From positions 1-33,302 of the IMG/VR virus record IMGVR_UViG_3300042898_002578: 33,302 nucleotides of DNA. The stretch is one strand, 5' to 3'. Numbering within the stretch: the first letter of the stretch is position 1; every line of letters begins with the position of its first letter. Source of the DNA: a virus. Below the pieces are notes generated by a model. The model did no database searches, was not told the DNA's origin, and saw only the letters and a list, made by a program, of their open reading frames with translations. Positions 25,197 to 31,314 of the stretch are shown here, one piece after another. A program made the translations under genes and the position numbers.

Positions 25197-25207
25197 TATT
25201 TTTCTTT

Positions 25208-26539
25208 CTATTGTCTAGTTGTAGATGCCATTGCAGCAATTGTTGAAACTCCTACAATTTGAGTAACAACTACGGCTGAAATAACTATTTTTTCTGAGGT
25301 CTCTCTAACCTCAGGGCTCATGTCTGCCCCCGCATTACCTAAGAAGTTAACCAACTCTACGGCCCCACCAAGGACATCACCAAGAAGTGGGATAGCTGCT
25401 AGGGATTCTTCTAAAACAACGTCATCCTGCTCGGCAGCTAGGAATAGGGCATCAAGAGCCTGCTCGTACTCCTCAGAGCCTTGCTCTGCTGTCTCGAAGA
25501 TTTCCATAGCTGCCTCGACTAAGGCCTCCGCCTGTGCTTCAGTTAGGTCGGTTGCAACGATTTCATCAAAGTCAATAGCCATAAGGACTTCAGTGGTAAT
25601 CTCCTCTGGCAATTCTTCTACAGAAGTGATAGGCTCTTCTTCAGAAGGAGTTGGTTCAAATGAAGGTTCAGGTTCGACAGGTTCTAGAAAAGGGTCTACA
25701 GGTTCTGTGGTTGGCTCTTCTGGTTCTATTGATTCCTCTGGCTGTGGTGTGGTCGGTTCTTCTGGCTCTGGCTCCAGCGATGGTTCTGGTTCTGGGTCTA
25801 CTGGTGTGGAGGGCTGTGGCTCTGGTTCAACGGGCACTTCAGGAGAAGGAGTAGGCGATGGAGTTTGTGTTGGACTTGGTGATGGTGTCACTTCTGGTGT
25901 GGGGCTTGGTGTTGGTTCTTCTGGAGTTGGGGAAGGACTAGGCTCAATTGTTGGGTTAGGTGCTGGTGGTTCAGTTATAGTTTGAATTGTCAAAGGAAGC
26001 ACTGGACCATTGTGTACGTAACGAACACCGTAGCGTGCTCCAGCAGGAGCGCTAGAACTAACCTGGTATGTTGGGGTCCAAGTGTAATTTTCTGGGTTTA
26101 CTTCAGCCAGCATTCTAATGTAGACAGCTTCACCAGAAGACTGTCCCCAAGGCAATACTTTCCAATCAACGCAAATGGAAGTAGATGTTGAGCCGTACCT
26201 TACATACAGGTCGTTCTGTCCTGCCCAAGGGTGGGTTCCAGTAGCAAAAGCGTGGTAGTCCCATGAAGCTATAGAAATAGAAGGGGTGGCAGGGTAGTCC
26301 CAAAAAGTGTAATCCCCATTACCAAAAGTAATAGTTCCTTTAGGGCTTACGTAAACGTTTCCGTTGTAAACAGTTCCACCAAATTCCAGCGGGGTGTTTA
26401 AGCTCATTAAGAATGCTTCATCACCACCGTTTACTTGGTGGGTGTCACACGGAGCGGTTGCACCACTTGCTGAAATACCAGTAAAAAATACTGGTATAAA
26501 TGCTACGGATATTGCTGCGAATAGTCGCAGCCTTATCAC
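25208..26539 (-). CDS. Secreted, membrane-anchored Pro/Glu-rich surface protein
   Basis: A 443-aa protein. A signal peptide covers about 1-27 (RLRLFAAISVAFIPVFFTGI, cleavage near SASGA). A compact beta domain follows (31-185), with a likely disulphide between C31 and C123 and a nidogen-like look (GGTVYNGNVYVSPKGTITFG, SWDYHAFATG, NDLYVRYGS). A Pro/Ser/Thr/Glu stalk covers about 190-310. A helical acidic region (318-415, LTEAQAEALVEAAMEIFETA) precedes a C-terminal membrane helix (about 417-437, IVISAVVVTQIVGVSTIAAM). It overlaps the 91-aa holin-like gene by 4 nt (ATGA). The architecture is one of a wall-spanning or surface-displayed protein. Roles in superinfection exclusion, host surface change or lysis assistance are all possible. 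Confidence 0.7.
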   Translation of the reverse strand: MIRLRLFAAISVAFIPVFFTGISASGATAPCDTHQVNGGDEAFLMSLNTPLEFGGTVYNGNVYVSPKGTITFGNGDYTFWDYPATPSISIASWDYHAFATGTHPWAGQNDLYVRYGSTSTSICVDWKVLPWGQSSGEAVYIRMLAEVNPENYTWTPTYQVSSSAPAGARYGVRYVHNGPVLPLTIQTITEPPAPNPTIEPSPSPTPEEPTPSPTPEVTPSPSPTQTPSPTPSPEVPVEPEPQPSTPVDPEPEPSLEPEPEEPTTPQPEESIEPEEPTTEPVDPFLEPVEPEPSFEPTPSEEEPITSVEELPEEITTEVLMAIDFDEIVATDLTEAQAEALVEAAMEIFETAEQGSEEYEQALDALFLAAEQDDVVLEESLAAIPLLGDVLGGAVELVNFLGNAGADMSPEVRETSEKIVISAVVVTQIVGVSTIAAMASTTRQ

Positions 26540-26811
26540 TTACTCTTCGAGTTCTTATCTACTTTAGAAAAAGCGTCGTTAATTTCGTCTATTGTTAGCT
26601 TACCGTCATCCAAGAAAGCGCGAGCTAGTCTTTCAATTACTGTAGCTACTCCAAGAATTCCTGCCATAAGCACAGCAGAAACTAAATCAATTCCTACGAC
26701 CGCTCCTGCTCCAAGTACTGTTAGTCCTGATGCTGCAAATACTGCAAGGATTCTCCAAAAAATGTTTTTTAGTGTTGCTAATCCGCCCATTACTCCCATA
26801 TTTTCATTCAT
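26536..26811 (-). CDS. Holin-like protein with EF-hand-like motif
   Basis: A 91-aa protein with two hydrophobic helices (about 14-32, NIFWRILAVFAASGLTVLGA; 34-56, VVGIDLVSAVLMAGILGVAT). The C-terminal tail after about residue 67 contains DDGKLTIDEINDAFSKVD, an EF-hand-like loop common at the end of phage holins. Short length and position within the lysis block agree. It couples to the secreted protein by a 4-nt overlap. The best holin candidate of the window because of the tail motif. Confidence 0.7.
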   Translation of the reverse strand: MNENMGVMGGLATLKNIFWRILAVFAASGLTVLGAGAVVGIDLVSAVLMAGILGVATVIERLARAFLDDGKLTIDEINDAFSKVDKNSKSK

Positions 26812-26834
26812 AATGAATGTTCCTATCTCTAGTC

Positions 26835-27041
26835 TTACCTAGTTCCAAACTGTCTTCTAATTACTGGGTATCGGTACATTCCACCAGAGACGCTAGCGCC
26901 TTCGGCAGATTTACCTGGAGAACTCCAAGTTACGACAGATTGTTTTTCATTGTTTTTAGGATAGGAATTGTTAGCCTCAAAATTAAACTGCGATGATAGT
27001 CTACCTACACGGTTTGGTATCAGCAGTTTACGTGGAGTCAT
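26835..27041 (-). CDS. Small unknown protein
   Basis: A 68-aa basic protein (MTPRKLLIPNRVGRLSSQFN at the start, GMYRYPVIRRQFGTR at the end). I chose the ATG at 27041: the longer frame begins at 27098 inside the terminator hairpin that follows the lysin gene, so it cannot be the real start. No ribosome binding site is visible. No domain recognised. Composition resembles small virion-associated proteins of phages but no function is claimed. Confidence 0.5.
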   Translation of the reverse strand: MTPRKLLIPNRVGRLSSQFNFEANNSYPKNNEKQSVVTWSSPGKSAEGASVSGGMYRYPVIRRQFGTR

Positions 27042-27066
27042 ACATCTATGATGACGTATTAAAACA

Positions 27067-27106
27067 AAAAAATAGTGCTGAACTTTTTTGTCCAACACTA
27101 TTTTTT
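27067..27106 (-). terminator. Strong terminator after the M23 lysin gene
   Basis: A 17-bp stem (27067-27083 with 27090-27106) and a 6-nt loop. In minus-strand RNA all 17 pairs form with two G.U. In plus RNA those are C.A. Downstream on the minus strand lies a run of seven U followed by GUUUU. It starts 14 nt after the lysin stop. This is the clearest terminator in the window. Confidence 0.9.
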
Positions 27107-27119
27107 ATTTAGTAGATAA

Positions 27120-27800
27120 TTAGCCTAGTTTAGACCAAGTTAGAGGGCCAACAATTCCGTCTGCTAACAAACCATTTTTCTTTTGGAAAGCAACAACAGC
27201 AGTATGGGTCATTGGGCCAAATGGACCAGTCGGGTTCACACCTAGTTTGTTTTGTAGGTAAAGAACATCTGGTCCTGCTGATGCACCCTTCTTTAGTTCT
27301 TTTCCAGGATACGCTCTTGTTCCAGCTTTAGCTGGTGCAGCACTTGGCTTAGCAGGTGAAGCAGGAATAGCACTTGTAGGTGCGCCTCGGAAAGCTTCGT
27401 AGTCAATGTTTCCAGCACCCATAGTTGGCTTGCCACCAACTCGGAATGAGAAGTGAAGGTGTGCGCCGTAGCCGTTTTCTTTTCCAAGACCTGAGCCACC
27501 TGATAACCCAAGTACTTGACCTTGCTTTACTGCCTGCCCTGGCTGCACATCAATGCGAGATAGGTGAAGGTAGTCAGCAGTGTGACCAGACGGGAAGCTT
27601 AGGAAAATCATTCGACCACCAGAGCCAGTGAAAGTGTTTACAATACCAGTTACAGTTCCATCAGCAACTGCTTTGACTGGTGTTCCCGTACCAACAGCGT
27701 AATCTATTCCTGGGTTTAGGGCTGGCTTGGCTCTGTTCTTATGTCCCTCAAAGCCATCTGAAATTGAACCGCCATCTACGGGTCTAATCCATGTTGTCAT
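27120..27800 (-). CDS. Endolysin: M23-like peptidase plus peptidoglycan-binding domain
   Basis: A 226-aa lysin without signal peptide. Residues about 1-140 form an M23 (LytM) fold: PGIDYAVGTGTPVKAVADGT (30-49), H79 in DYLHLS and H114-x-H116 in GAHLHF, with D33 as metal ligand. The position of the first zinc-ligand His, which precedes PGID in active family members, is Asn29 here. A Pro/Ala linker (142-160) leads to a PG_binding_1 repeat (about 168-226, LKKGASAGPDVLYLQNKLGV, then FGPMTHTAVVAFQKKNGLLA and DGIVGPLTWSKLG). The protein would cut peptide cross-links in host peptidoglycan if active. The start is supported by AAAGGAA 9 nt upstream. A terminator follows. Confidence 0.85.
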   Translation of the reverse strand: MTTWIRPVDGGSISDGFEGHKNRAKPALNPGIDYAVGTGTPVKAVADGTVTGIVNTFTGSGGRMIFLSFPSGHTADYLHLSRIDVQPGQAVKQGQVLGLSGGSGLGKENGYGAHLHFSFRVGGKPTMGAGNIDYEAFRGAPTSAIPASPAKPSAAPAKAGTRAYPGKELKKGASAGPDVLYLQNKLGVNPTGPFGPMTHTAVVAFQKKNGLLADGIVGPLTWSKLG

Positions 27801-27837
27801 TATTTTATTTCCTTTACTTTTATTTATTGGTTATTAT

Positions 27838-28134
27838 TTAATTACTAATTCCAAAATAATCTGGAGCCATTCCTGCTCGTTCTGCTAAATCAGAAACCTC
27901 TGGATTTACAACAGACATGTTAGAGCCTGGCATAGTGGCATCTGCAGCGTAGTTAGTCATTCCCCCAATAACACTTGGGTAGTCTTTCCAAAACCAACCT
28001 AGGCCTTGACCACCGTAAGTAGTGGCGCTAGTTTGTTCGATGTTTCCCTGTAAGTAATTCCCTTTTTGACCGCGAGGTCCAGCAAACATTCCTTTAGCCA
28101 TTTGAGGAGAAAGATTACTGCGGCTAATGCTCAC
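27838..28134 (-). CDS. Small unknown protein upstream of the lysin gene
   Basis: A 98-aa protein rich in Gly, Asn and Met with short motifs SISRSNLSPQMAKGMFAGPR, GQGLGWFWKDYPSVIGGMTN and PEVSDLAERAGMAPDYFGISN. Start GTG at 28134 overlaps the stop of the 52-aa gene in GTGA, so translation is probably coupled; an internal ATG (MAKGMF) is an alternative. Family not recognised. Similar Gly/Met-rich proteins occur in phage virions. Confidence 0.55.
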   Translation of the reverse strand: MSISRSNLSPQMAKGMFAGPRGQKGNYLQGNIEQTSATTYGGQGLGWFWKDYPSVIGGMTNYAADATMPGSNMSVVNPEVSDLAERAGMAPDYFGISN

Positions 28135-28289
28135 GGCTTCATACCCTCGTATTTAATGGTTTCTGTTCCAGGACCTTCAAACTTCTCTGTTTCAGGAACT
28201 GTGTAATCAGTACCCCTACCAGAGGCCATGCCTGTTTCAAACTCGCACCCTCTGCAGCAACAATTTTCCATGTAACTAGTGTGAGGCAT
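28131..28289 (-). CDS. 52-aa protein with cysteine cluster
   Basis: A short frame missed by length cutoffs: MPHTSYMENCCCRGCEFETG, then a Gly/Thr/Glu-rich rest ending TIKYEGMKP. C10-C11-C12-x-x-C15 is a dense metal-binding-like cluster. The ATG at 28289 follows a terminator region by 30 nt; the stop TGA overlaps the next GTG start by 4 nt. Strong linkage and typical phage composition support it as a gene. A zinc or iron-sulphur role is inference only. Confidence 0.6.
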   Translation of the reverse strand: MPHTSYMENCCCRGCEFETGMASGRGTDYTVPETEKFEGPGTETIKYEGMKP

Positions 28290-28318
28290 AACAGTTACTT
28301 ATTCAGGGTAAAAGATAA

Positions 28319-28342
28319 CCCCCCTACTAAAAAATAGGGGGG
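28319..28342 (-). terminator. G/C-stem terminator after the 92-aa gene
   Basis: Perfect 8-bp stem CCCCCCTA / TAGGGGGG with an 8-nt A-rich loop on the plus strand, 14 nt after the 92-aa gene stop in minus direction. In minus RNA the loop is U-rich and UUAUCUUUU follows. The palindrome would also work for plus transcripts, though none is expected here. Confidence 0.75.
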
Positions 28343-28356
28343 CTAAGTCTTTTACT

Positions 28357-28635
28357 TTACTTAGTCTTTTTTGTAGACCTTTTTAGGTTAAATCTATTGT
28401 TTTTATTAATCCAAGGTTTGTCGGCGTATCTAACCCATTCGTATATAAAGATACAAGAGGCTATCAAAAGACCCAGAGACATTGCTTGAACTATGTAATA
28501 GGGGGTTGGGTCAATCAAGTATGTACTCCAAGGAAAAGTGTACGCTATCACTGGGAATGCAATTACGCTTCCAAAAACAACCGAAACTACAATGCTCTTA
28601 TATACATTTTTCATTTTATCTCTCTTGTTCTCCAT
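28357..28635 (-). CDS. Two-helix membrane protein
   Basis: A 92-aa protein with two membrane helices (about 12-29, SIVVSVVFGSVIAFPVIAYT; 44-65, YYIVQAMSLGLLIASCIFIY) and a basic tail (NNRFNLKRSTKKTK). Another ATG at 28614 (MKNVYKSIVV) has AAGAGAGA just upstream and may be the real start, giving 85 aa. It lies 8 nt downstream of the NlpC/P60 gene in transcription and before a terminator. A lysis partner or a membrane accessory protein is possible. No family recognised. Confidence 0.6.
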   Translation of the reverse strand: MENKRDKMKNVYKSIVVSVVFGSVIAFPVIAYTFPWSTYLIDPTPYYIVQAMSLGLLIASCIFIYEWVRYADKPWINKNNRFNLKRSTKKTK

Positions 28636-28643
28636 ATCTTAGA

Positions 28644-29399
28644 TTAGTTGTTTGTTTCAATTATACGAGTATACACGATGTTGCTATTCCAGTTAACCTC
28701 GGCCCAGTCACTAATAGAACGAATTTCTGTCCTATCTCCTGGTTTACCACCTGAGTGAAGCATCTCATCAGGACCCAAGTAGATTCCAATGTGATAGGCT
28801 CCACCAGAACCACGGCTGAAAGACACAAGGTCTCCAACTTTAGGTTCGGTTACTAAGGTTCCAGCTTTGCTTTGAGCGGTAGCGCTGTGTCTAAGTTCTA
28901 TTCCTAATTGAGCGTATGTCCATGTAACGAGTCCTGAGCAATCCCAAGCTCTTGGAGTAGCACCACCTAGTACCCATCTAGTTATACCAATTTGCTTTTT
29001 AACTAGAACTAGTGTTTCGTTCAGAGCTGTAGTGTCATTAGCAATTTTTTCTAGTCGAGCAATTTCTGCTTCTAACTCTTCTTGAGTTTGTGCAGCATCA
29101 GACTCTAGTTTGTCTCTTTCTGCTTTTTCTTGAGCCATCCAGTCATGCGACCCAACTACAGGTGGGTCAGAGCGAAGGACTGGTCCTGATGATATTTCAG
29201 GCACTTTAACTGGTCCAGTAAATATAACTTCTTCTTTTACTGGATAGTTAATTATTGGAGCTGGTTTTGTTACTTCTTGATTCTTTGGTACTTCTTGAAT
29301 AGTTTGTGTTGGACTATTCACATAATCTGCGGTAGATGCTACTGCATAGTATGTTGCCGTTATTAGTGCAATTACACTAATTATAATGAGCTTTTTCAT
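28644..29399 (-). CDS. Secreted NlpC/P60 peptidoglycan hydrolase
   Basis: A 251-aa protein. A signal sequence or N-terminal anchor covers 1-22 (KKLIIISVIALITATYYAVA). A Pro-rich stretch (28-80) and a coiled coil (86-135, EKAERDKLESDAAQTQEELE and AEIARLEKIANDTTALNETL) follow. The NlpC/P60 domain (about 140-250) has catalytic Cys154 in DCSGLVTW, His203 in YHIGIYLG, and a third polar residue candidate H215 in MLHSGG. NlpC/P60 enzymes cut gamma-D-Glu to diamino acid bonds in peptidoglycan. The export signal sets it apart from the M23 lysin. AAGGAAAGGTAAGG just upstream supports the start. It is followed closely by the 92-aa membrane protein. Confidence 0.85.
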   Translation of the reverse strand: MKKLIIISVIALITATYYAVASTADYVNSPTQTIQEVPKNQEVTKPAPIINYPVKEEVIFTGPVKVPEISSGPVLRSDPPVVGSHDWMAQEKAERDKLESDAAQTQEELEAEIARLEKIANDTTALNETLVLVKKQIGITRWVLGGATPRAWDCSGLVTWTYAQLGIELRHSATAQSKAGTLVTEPKVGDLVSFSRGSGGAYHIGIYLGPDEMLHSGGKPGDRTEIRSISDWAEVNWNSNIVYTRIIETNN

Positions 29400-29469
29400 T
29401 AGGCGACCTTACCTTTCCTTACGTTAGTACTAGGGTCGTTTCTTGTGCGAGCTTGTTACTCTTTTTTAT

Positions 29470-29643
29470 TCAGTTATTAGACGCTCCCCATCCGCTACCT
29501 TTAAAGGTGACGAGTGGAGCAGTGAACCCCTTCTTCAGGGGAACTTTACAATACTCACACATTTCTTCATGTGAGTCAAACATAGAGTGGAAGATTACTT
29601 TCTTGTCCTTACATTGTAGGCAGTAATAATCATAGTTGGGCAT
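29470..29643 (-). CDS. FmdB-like zinc ribbon protein
   Basis: A 57-aa protein not found by length cutoffs. It starts MPNYDYYCLQCKDKKVIFHS, has C8-x-x-C11 and C29-x-x-C32 (MCEYCK), and ends VTFKGSGWGASNN. This is the FmdB family layout (MPxYxYxCxxC ... CxxC ... FxGxGW). Its ATG overlaps the stop of the 102-aa gene by one base. FmdB-like zinc ribbons are found in bacteria and phages; the role is not settled, proposed as regulatory or nucleic acid binding. Confidence 0.85.
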   Translation of the reverse strand: MPNYDYYCLQCKDKKVIFHSMFDSHEEMCEYCKVPLKKGFTAPLVTFKGSGWGASNN

Positions 29644-29951
29644 TATAGGTCTTCTAGGTTTACTAGTACTGGTTTAGAACCATCCTTAATAACTGCCTCG
29701 ACATTGAGTTCGTCCAGTTTAGCAGCATATTTGTCTCTCTCAGAGATTAAGTAAGCCTCAATTTGTTTTTTCTGATTTTCAACTTGAACCTTAATAGCTT
29801 CAAGTTGTTCCTCATTTAATTCGTCTTTATACTGCTCAACAGCAGCTATAGCCTTGTCTATTTGTTCTGCAGCTATTGCTGCTTTTAGCTGAGAACGTTC
29901 CCAAACCATATTGGCATGGGCAAGTCTTTTATCTTTCTTTTTATTTTTCAC
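29643..29951 (-). CDS. Coiled-coil protein
   Basis: A 102-aa, mostly helical charged protein (KKKDKRLAHANMVWERSQLK, then AAEQIDKAIAAVEQYKDELN, EAIKVQVENQKKQIEAYLIS and ERDKYAAKLDELNVEAVIKD). No catalytic motif. It is bounded by one-base overlaps with the HExxH protein upstream and the FmdB-like gene downstream. A scaffold or adaptor role for its neighbours is inference. Confidence 0.65.
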   Translation of the reverse strand: MKNKKKDKRLAHANMVWERSQLKAAIAAEQIDKAIAAVEQYKDELNEEQLEAIKVQVENQKKQIEAYLISERDKYAAKLDELNVEAVIKDGSKPVLVNLEDL

Positions 29952-30298
29952 TAACTAATCTTTCCAAGTAAGTATTCTTTAACAATTGGGTTATCCCTAA
30001 ACATAAGGATGATTCCTTCTTCGTAAATTCCTATGTAGTAATGCTCCCACAGGTCTTCACTGTCAGTCTTCTTTGGAGTAGTTGGGTTTCCGTAAGTGTG
30101 CCTTAAGGCGTGCATAATCTCATGAAACAAAGTTTGTTTTTTACGGCTCTCGGCAATCATTGAGTCAATAACAATTAAATTCTCTTTGTGCAGTGTGTAG
30201 CCGTAGCTATCCTCACTCAGCATCCCGTCTTTATTCCGAGTACGCTCGACTATCTCCCAGGTTTGAGTTCCAAGAATTACTTTCTTTGGAAGTGCCAT
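29951..30298 (-). CDS. Zincin-type metallopeptidase-like protein
   Basis: A 115-aa protein with H59-E60-x-x-H63 in LFHEIMHALRHTYG. A later acidic segment (EDLWEHYYIGIYEEG, about 81-95) offers the third zinc ligand, as in ImmA/IrrE-like small peptidases. The N-terminus KKVILGTQTWEIVERTRNKD is a beta strand pattern. Phage-borne single-domain zincins of this size are common and their substrates are usually unknown. ImmA-type proteins can cleave phage repressors, but no repressor is visible here. It is the first gene after the tRNA and the two hairpins. Confidence 0.75.
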   Translation of the reverse strand: MALPKKVILGTQTWEIVERTRNKDGMLSEDSYGYTLHKENLIVIDSMIAESRKKQTLFHEIMHALRHTYGNPTTPKKTDSEDLWEHYYIGIYEEGIILMFRDNPIVKEYLLGKIS

Positions 30299-30338
30299 TT
30301 ATACTCCTTATTAGATGCAAATTGTGAGGCTTACAGCC

Positions 30339-30377
30339 TATCCCATAAACTGGGATAAGGTCAACCCCAAAAGGGGT
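30339..30377 (-). other. Two short hairpins between tRNA-Asn and the peptidase gene
   Basis: A 7-bp stem with 5-nt loop (30339-30357) and a 5-bp stem with AAAA loop (30364-30377). Both are perfect in either strand. No U-tract. They lie 5-44 nt after the 3-prime end of tRNA-Asn and could take part in tRNA trailer processing or mild attenuation. Confidence 0.6.
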
Positions 30378-30381
30378 AAAG

Positions 30382-30454
30382 CTGGTCTGACAGGGCTCGA
30401 ACCTGTGACCTAGGAGTTAACAGCTCCCCGCTCTGCCAACTGAGCTACAGACCA
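30382..30454 (-). tRNA. tRNA-Asn (GTT)
   Basis: Cloverleaf on the minus strand: 7-bp acceptor stem TGGTCTG/CAGACCA, D-arm GCTC/GAGC, anticodon stem GGGAG/CTCCT with loop CTGTTAA giving anticodon GTT, and T-arm ACAGG TTCGAGC CCTGT. Discriminator base is G, as for tRNA-Asn. The 3-prime CCA is not encoded. It decodes AAC and AAT codons, frequent in the Asn-rich fibre and capsid genes. Confidence 0.95.
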
Positions 30455-30480
30455 TTAGGCAATTACTAAACTATATCTAC

Positions 30481-30939
30481 TTATTCTAACCCAGACTCTA
30501 AAAGGTCAGAAACACGCTGTTTATTCTCAGTGGTCTCAAGACGGCGTTTATGGCTTCTTTCAGTATGGCAGTTACCACATACTAGGTCGCACTTCTTCAT
30601 CTCAGCCATAACTTCCTTTATGTCAAAGGTGTAGTCATACCACTTAGCTATAGTGAACTTCTTGGTGTATTGAGGCAGATGGTCAAACTGCATGGAGTAG
30701 TAGTTAAACTTGTGACCACAGTCAACGCATGGGTTAGCGGACTTGTAGTGCTGTATAAAATTGTTTATCTTTTTACGAGGGATTTGTTTCTTGGCCCTAT
30801 TCTTTTCGCTACTGTCTTTACCTACGTGATAAGAGATAGTAGCCTTAGAACAATTTAGTACGGCCTTTATTTGGTCGTAGGTTTTGCCTTCTTCTCGAAG
30901 CTTTATAATCTCAGCCGCGATATGCCGTGGTTTTCCCAT
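30481..30939 (-). CDS. HNH endonuclease with N-terminal helix-turn-helix
   Basis: A 152-aa protein. Residues 8-38 form a helix-turn-helix (IIKLREEGKTYDQIKAVLNC and SKATISYHVG). The HNH nuclease part shows C71-x-x-C74 and C121-x-x-C124 (zinc), F85-D86-H87 and N123-C124-H125 with H130: PCVDCGHKFNYYSMQFDH, CDLVCGNCHTERSHKRR. This type is a homing or nicking endonuclease common in tailed phages, or one that assists packaging. It is first in the transcript crossing the tRNA. There is no ribosome binding site before the ATG; a promoter with TTGACA upstream suggests a leaderless message. Confidence 0.85.
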   Translation of the reverse strand: MGKPRHIAAEIIKLREEGKTYDQIKAVLNCSKATISYHVGKDSSEKNRAKKQIPRKKINNFIQHYKSANPCVDCGHKFNYYSMQFDHLPQYTKKFTIAKWYDYTFDIKEVMAEMKKCDLVCGNCHTERSHKRRLETTENKQRVSDLLESGLE

Positions 30940-30945
30940 ACATCA

Positions 30946-30974
30946 ATAGTGGTGGGTTATTTAAACTTTGTCAA
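30946..30974 (-). promoter_or_regulatory. Possible promoter for the HNH gene (leaderless)
   Basis: On the minus strand TTGACA (30969-30974), a 17-nt spacer and CACTAT (30946-30951) precede the HNH ATG (30937-30939) by 6 nt. The -35 is perfect, the -10 only fair (3 of 6). Transcription would then start near the ATG. Confidence 0.45.
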
Positions 30975-30984
30975 CCCCAGTGGG

Positions 30985-31314
30985 CTATTTTGGTTCTTTC
31001 CAGATACGTGCCGCTATGTGGGTATCTCCACGGGCTATGGCAGCATTTATTCGGTGGTTTCCATCAAATACTCTCAACCCTTTAGAGTCTCTCCACAGCT
31101 GTACTGGAGAGAACTCTTCGACGGAGCGCTCAGAGTACCTTTTTACTGTTTTAGGATAAACTTCTGTTTGTGCACTTTTAATGCTGGAAATCTTAACCAG
31201 CTTTTCTTCAGTAGGGTGGTAGTCGTTTATCACACTTCCAGCGTGCTTTGGCAAATCTCTTGTGGTCTGCTCAATGCGCTGATACGAAGGACCAAACTGT
31301 CCAGGGTTAAGCAC
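30985..31314 (-). CDS. ParB/sulfiredoxin-like domain protein
   Basis: A 109-aa protein. LVKISSIKSAQTEVYPKTVK (39-58), then SPVQLWRDSKGLRVFDGNHR (69-88) with INAAIARGD follow the ParB-N/sulfiredoxin-fold signature (V...I...Q ... sPv.v...g...v.dGnHRi.AA...G). G-N-H-R is the nucleotide-binding box. Stand-alone ParB-like domains in phages act as DNA-binding CTPases or nucleases. There is no helix-turn-helix half, so partition function is unlikely. The start is GTG at 31314 with AGAGGA 8 nt before, overlapping the 72-aa gene by 8 nt. Confidence 0.75.
   Translation of the reverse strand: MLNPGQFGPSYQRIEQTTRDLPKHAGSVINDYHPTEEKLVKISSIKSAQTEVYPKTVKRYSERSVEEFSPVQLWRDSKGLRVFDGNHRINAAIARGDTHIAARIWKEPK

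Noticed and set aside
25320-25985. 221-aa plus-strand frame opposite the Pro/Glu-rich secreted protein
   Set aside because: Ser/Gly repetition is the antisense of Pro/Glu codons; no ribosome binding site.
27042-27098. Longer N-terminus of the 68-aa gene
   Set aside because: The extra codons run through the terminator hairpin of the lysin gene and encode an unlikely His/Phe-rich sequence.
30382-30454. tRNA as an integration site remnant (attL/attR)
   Set aside because: The tRNA is complete with no duplicated 3-prime segment elsewhere in the window and no integrase gene is visible.
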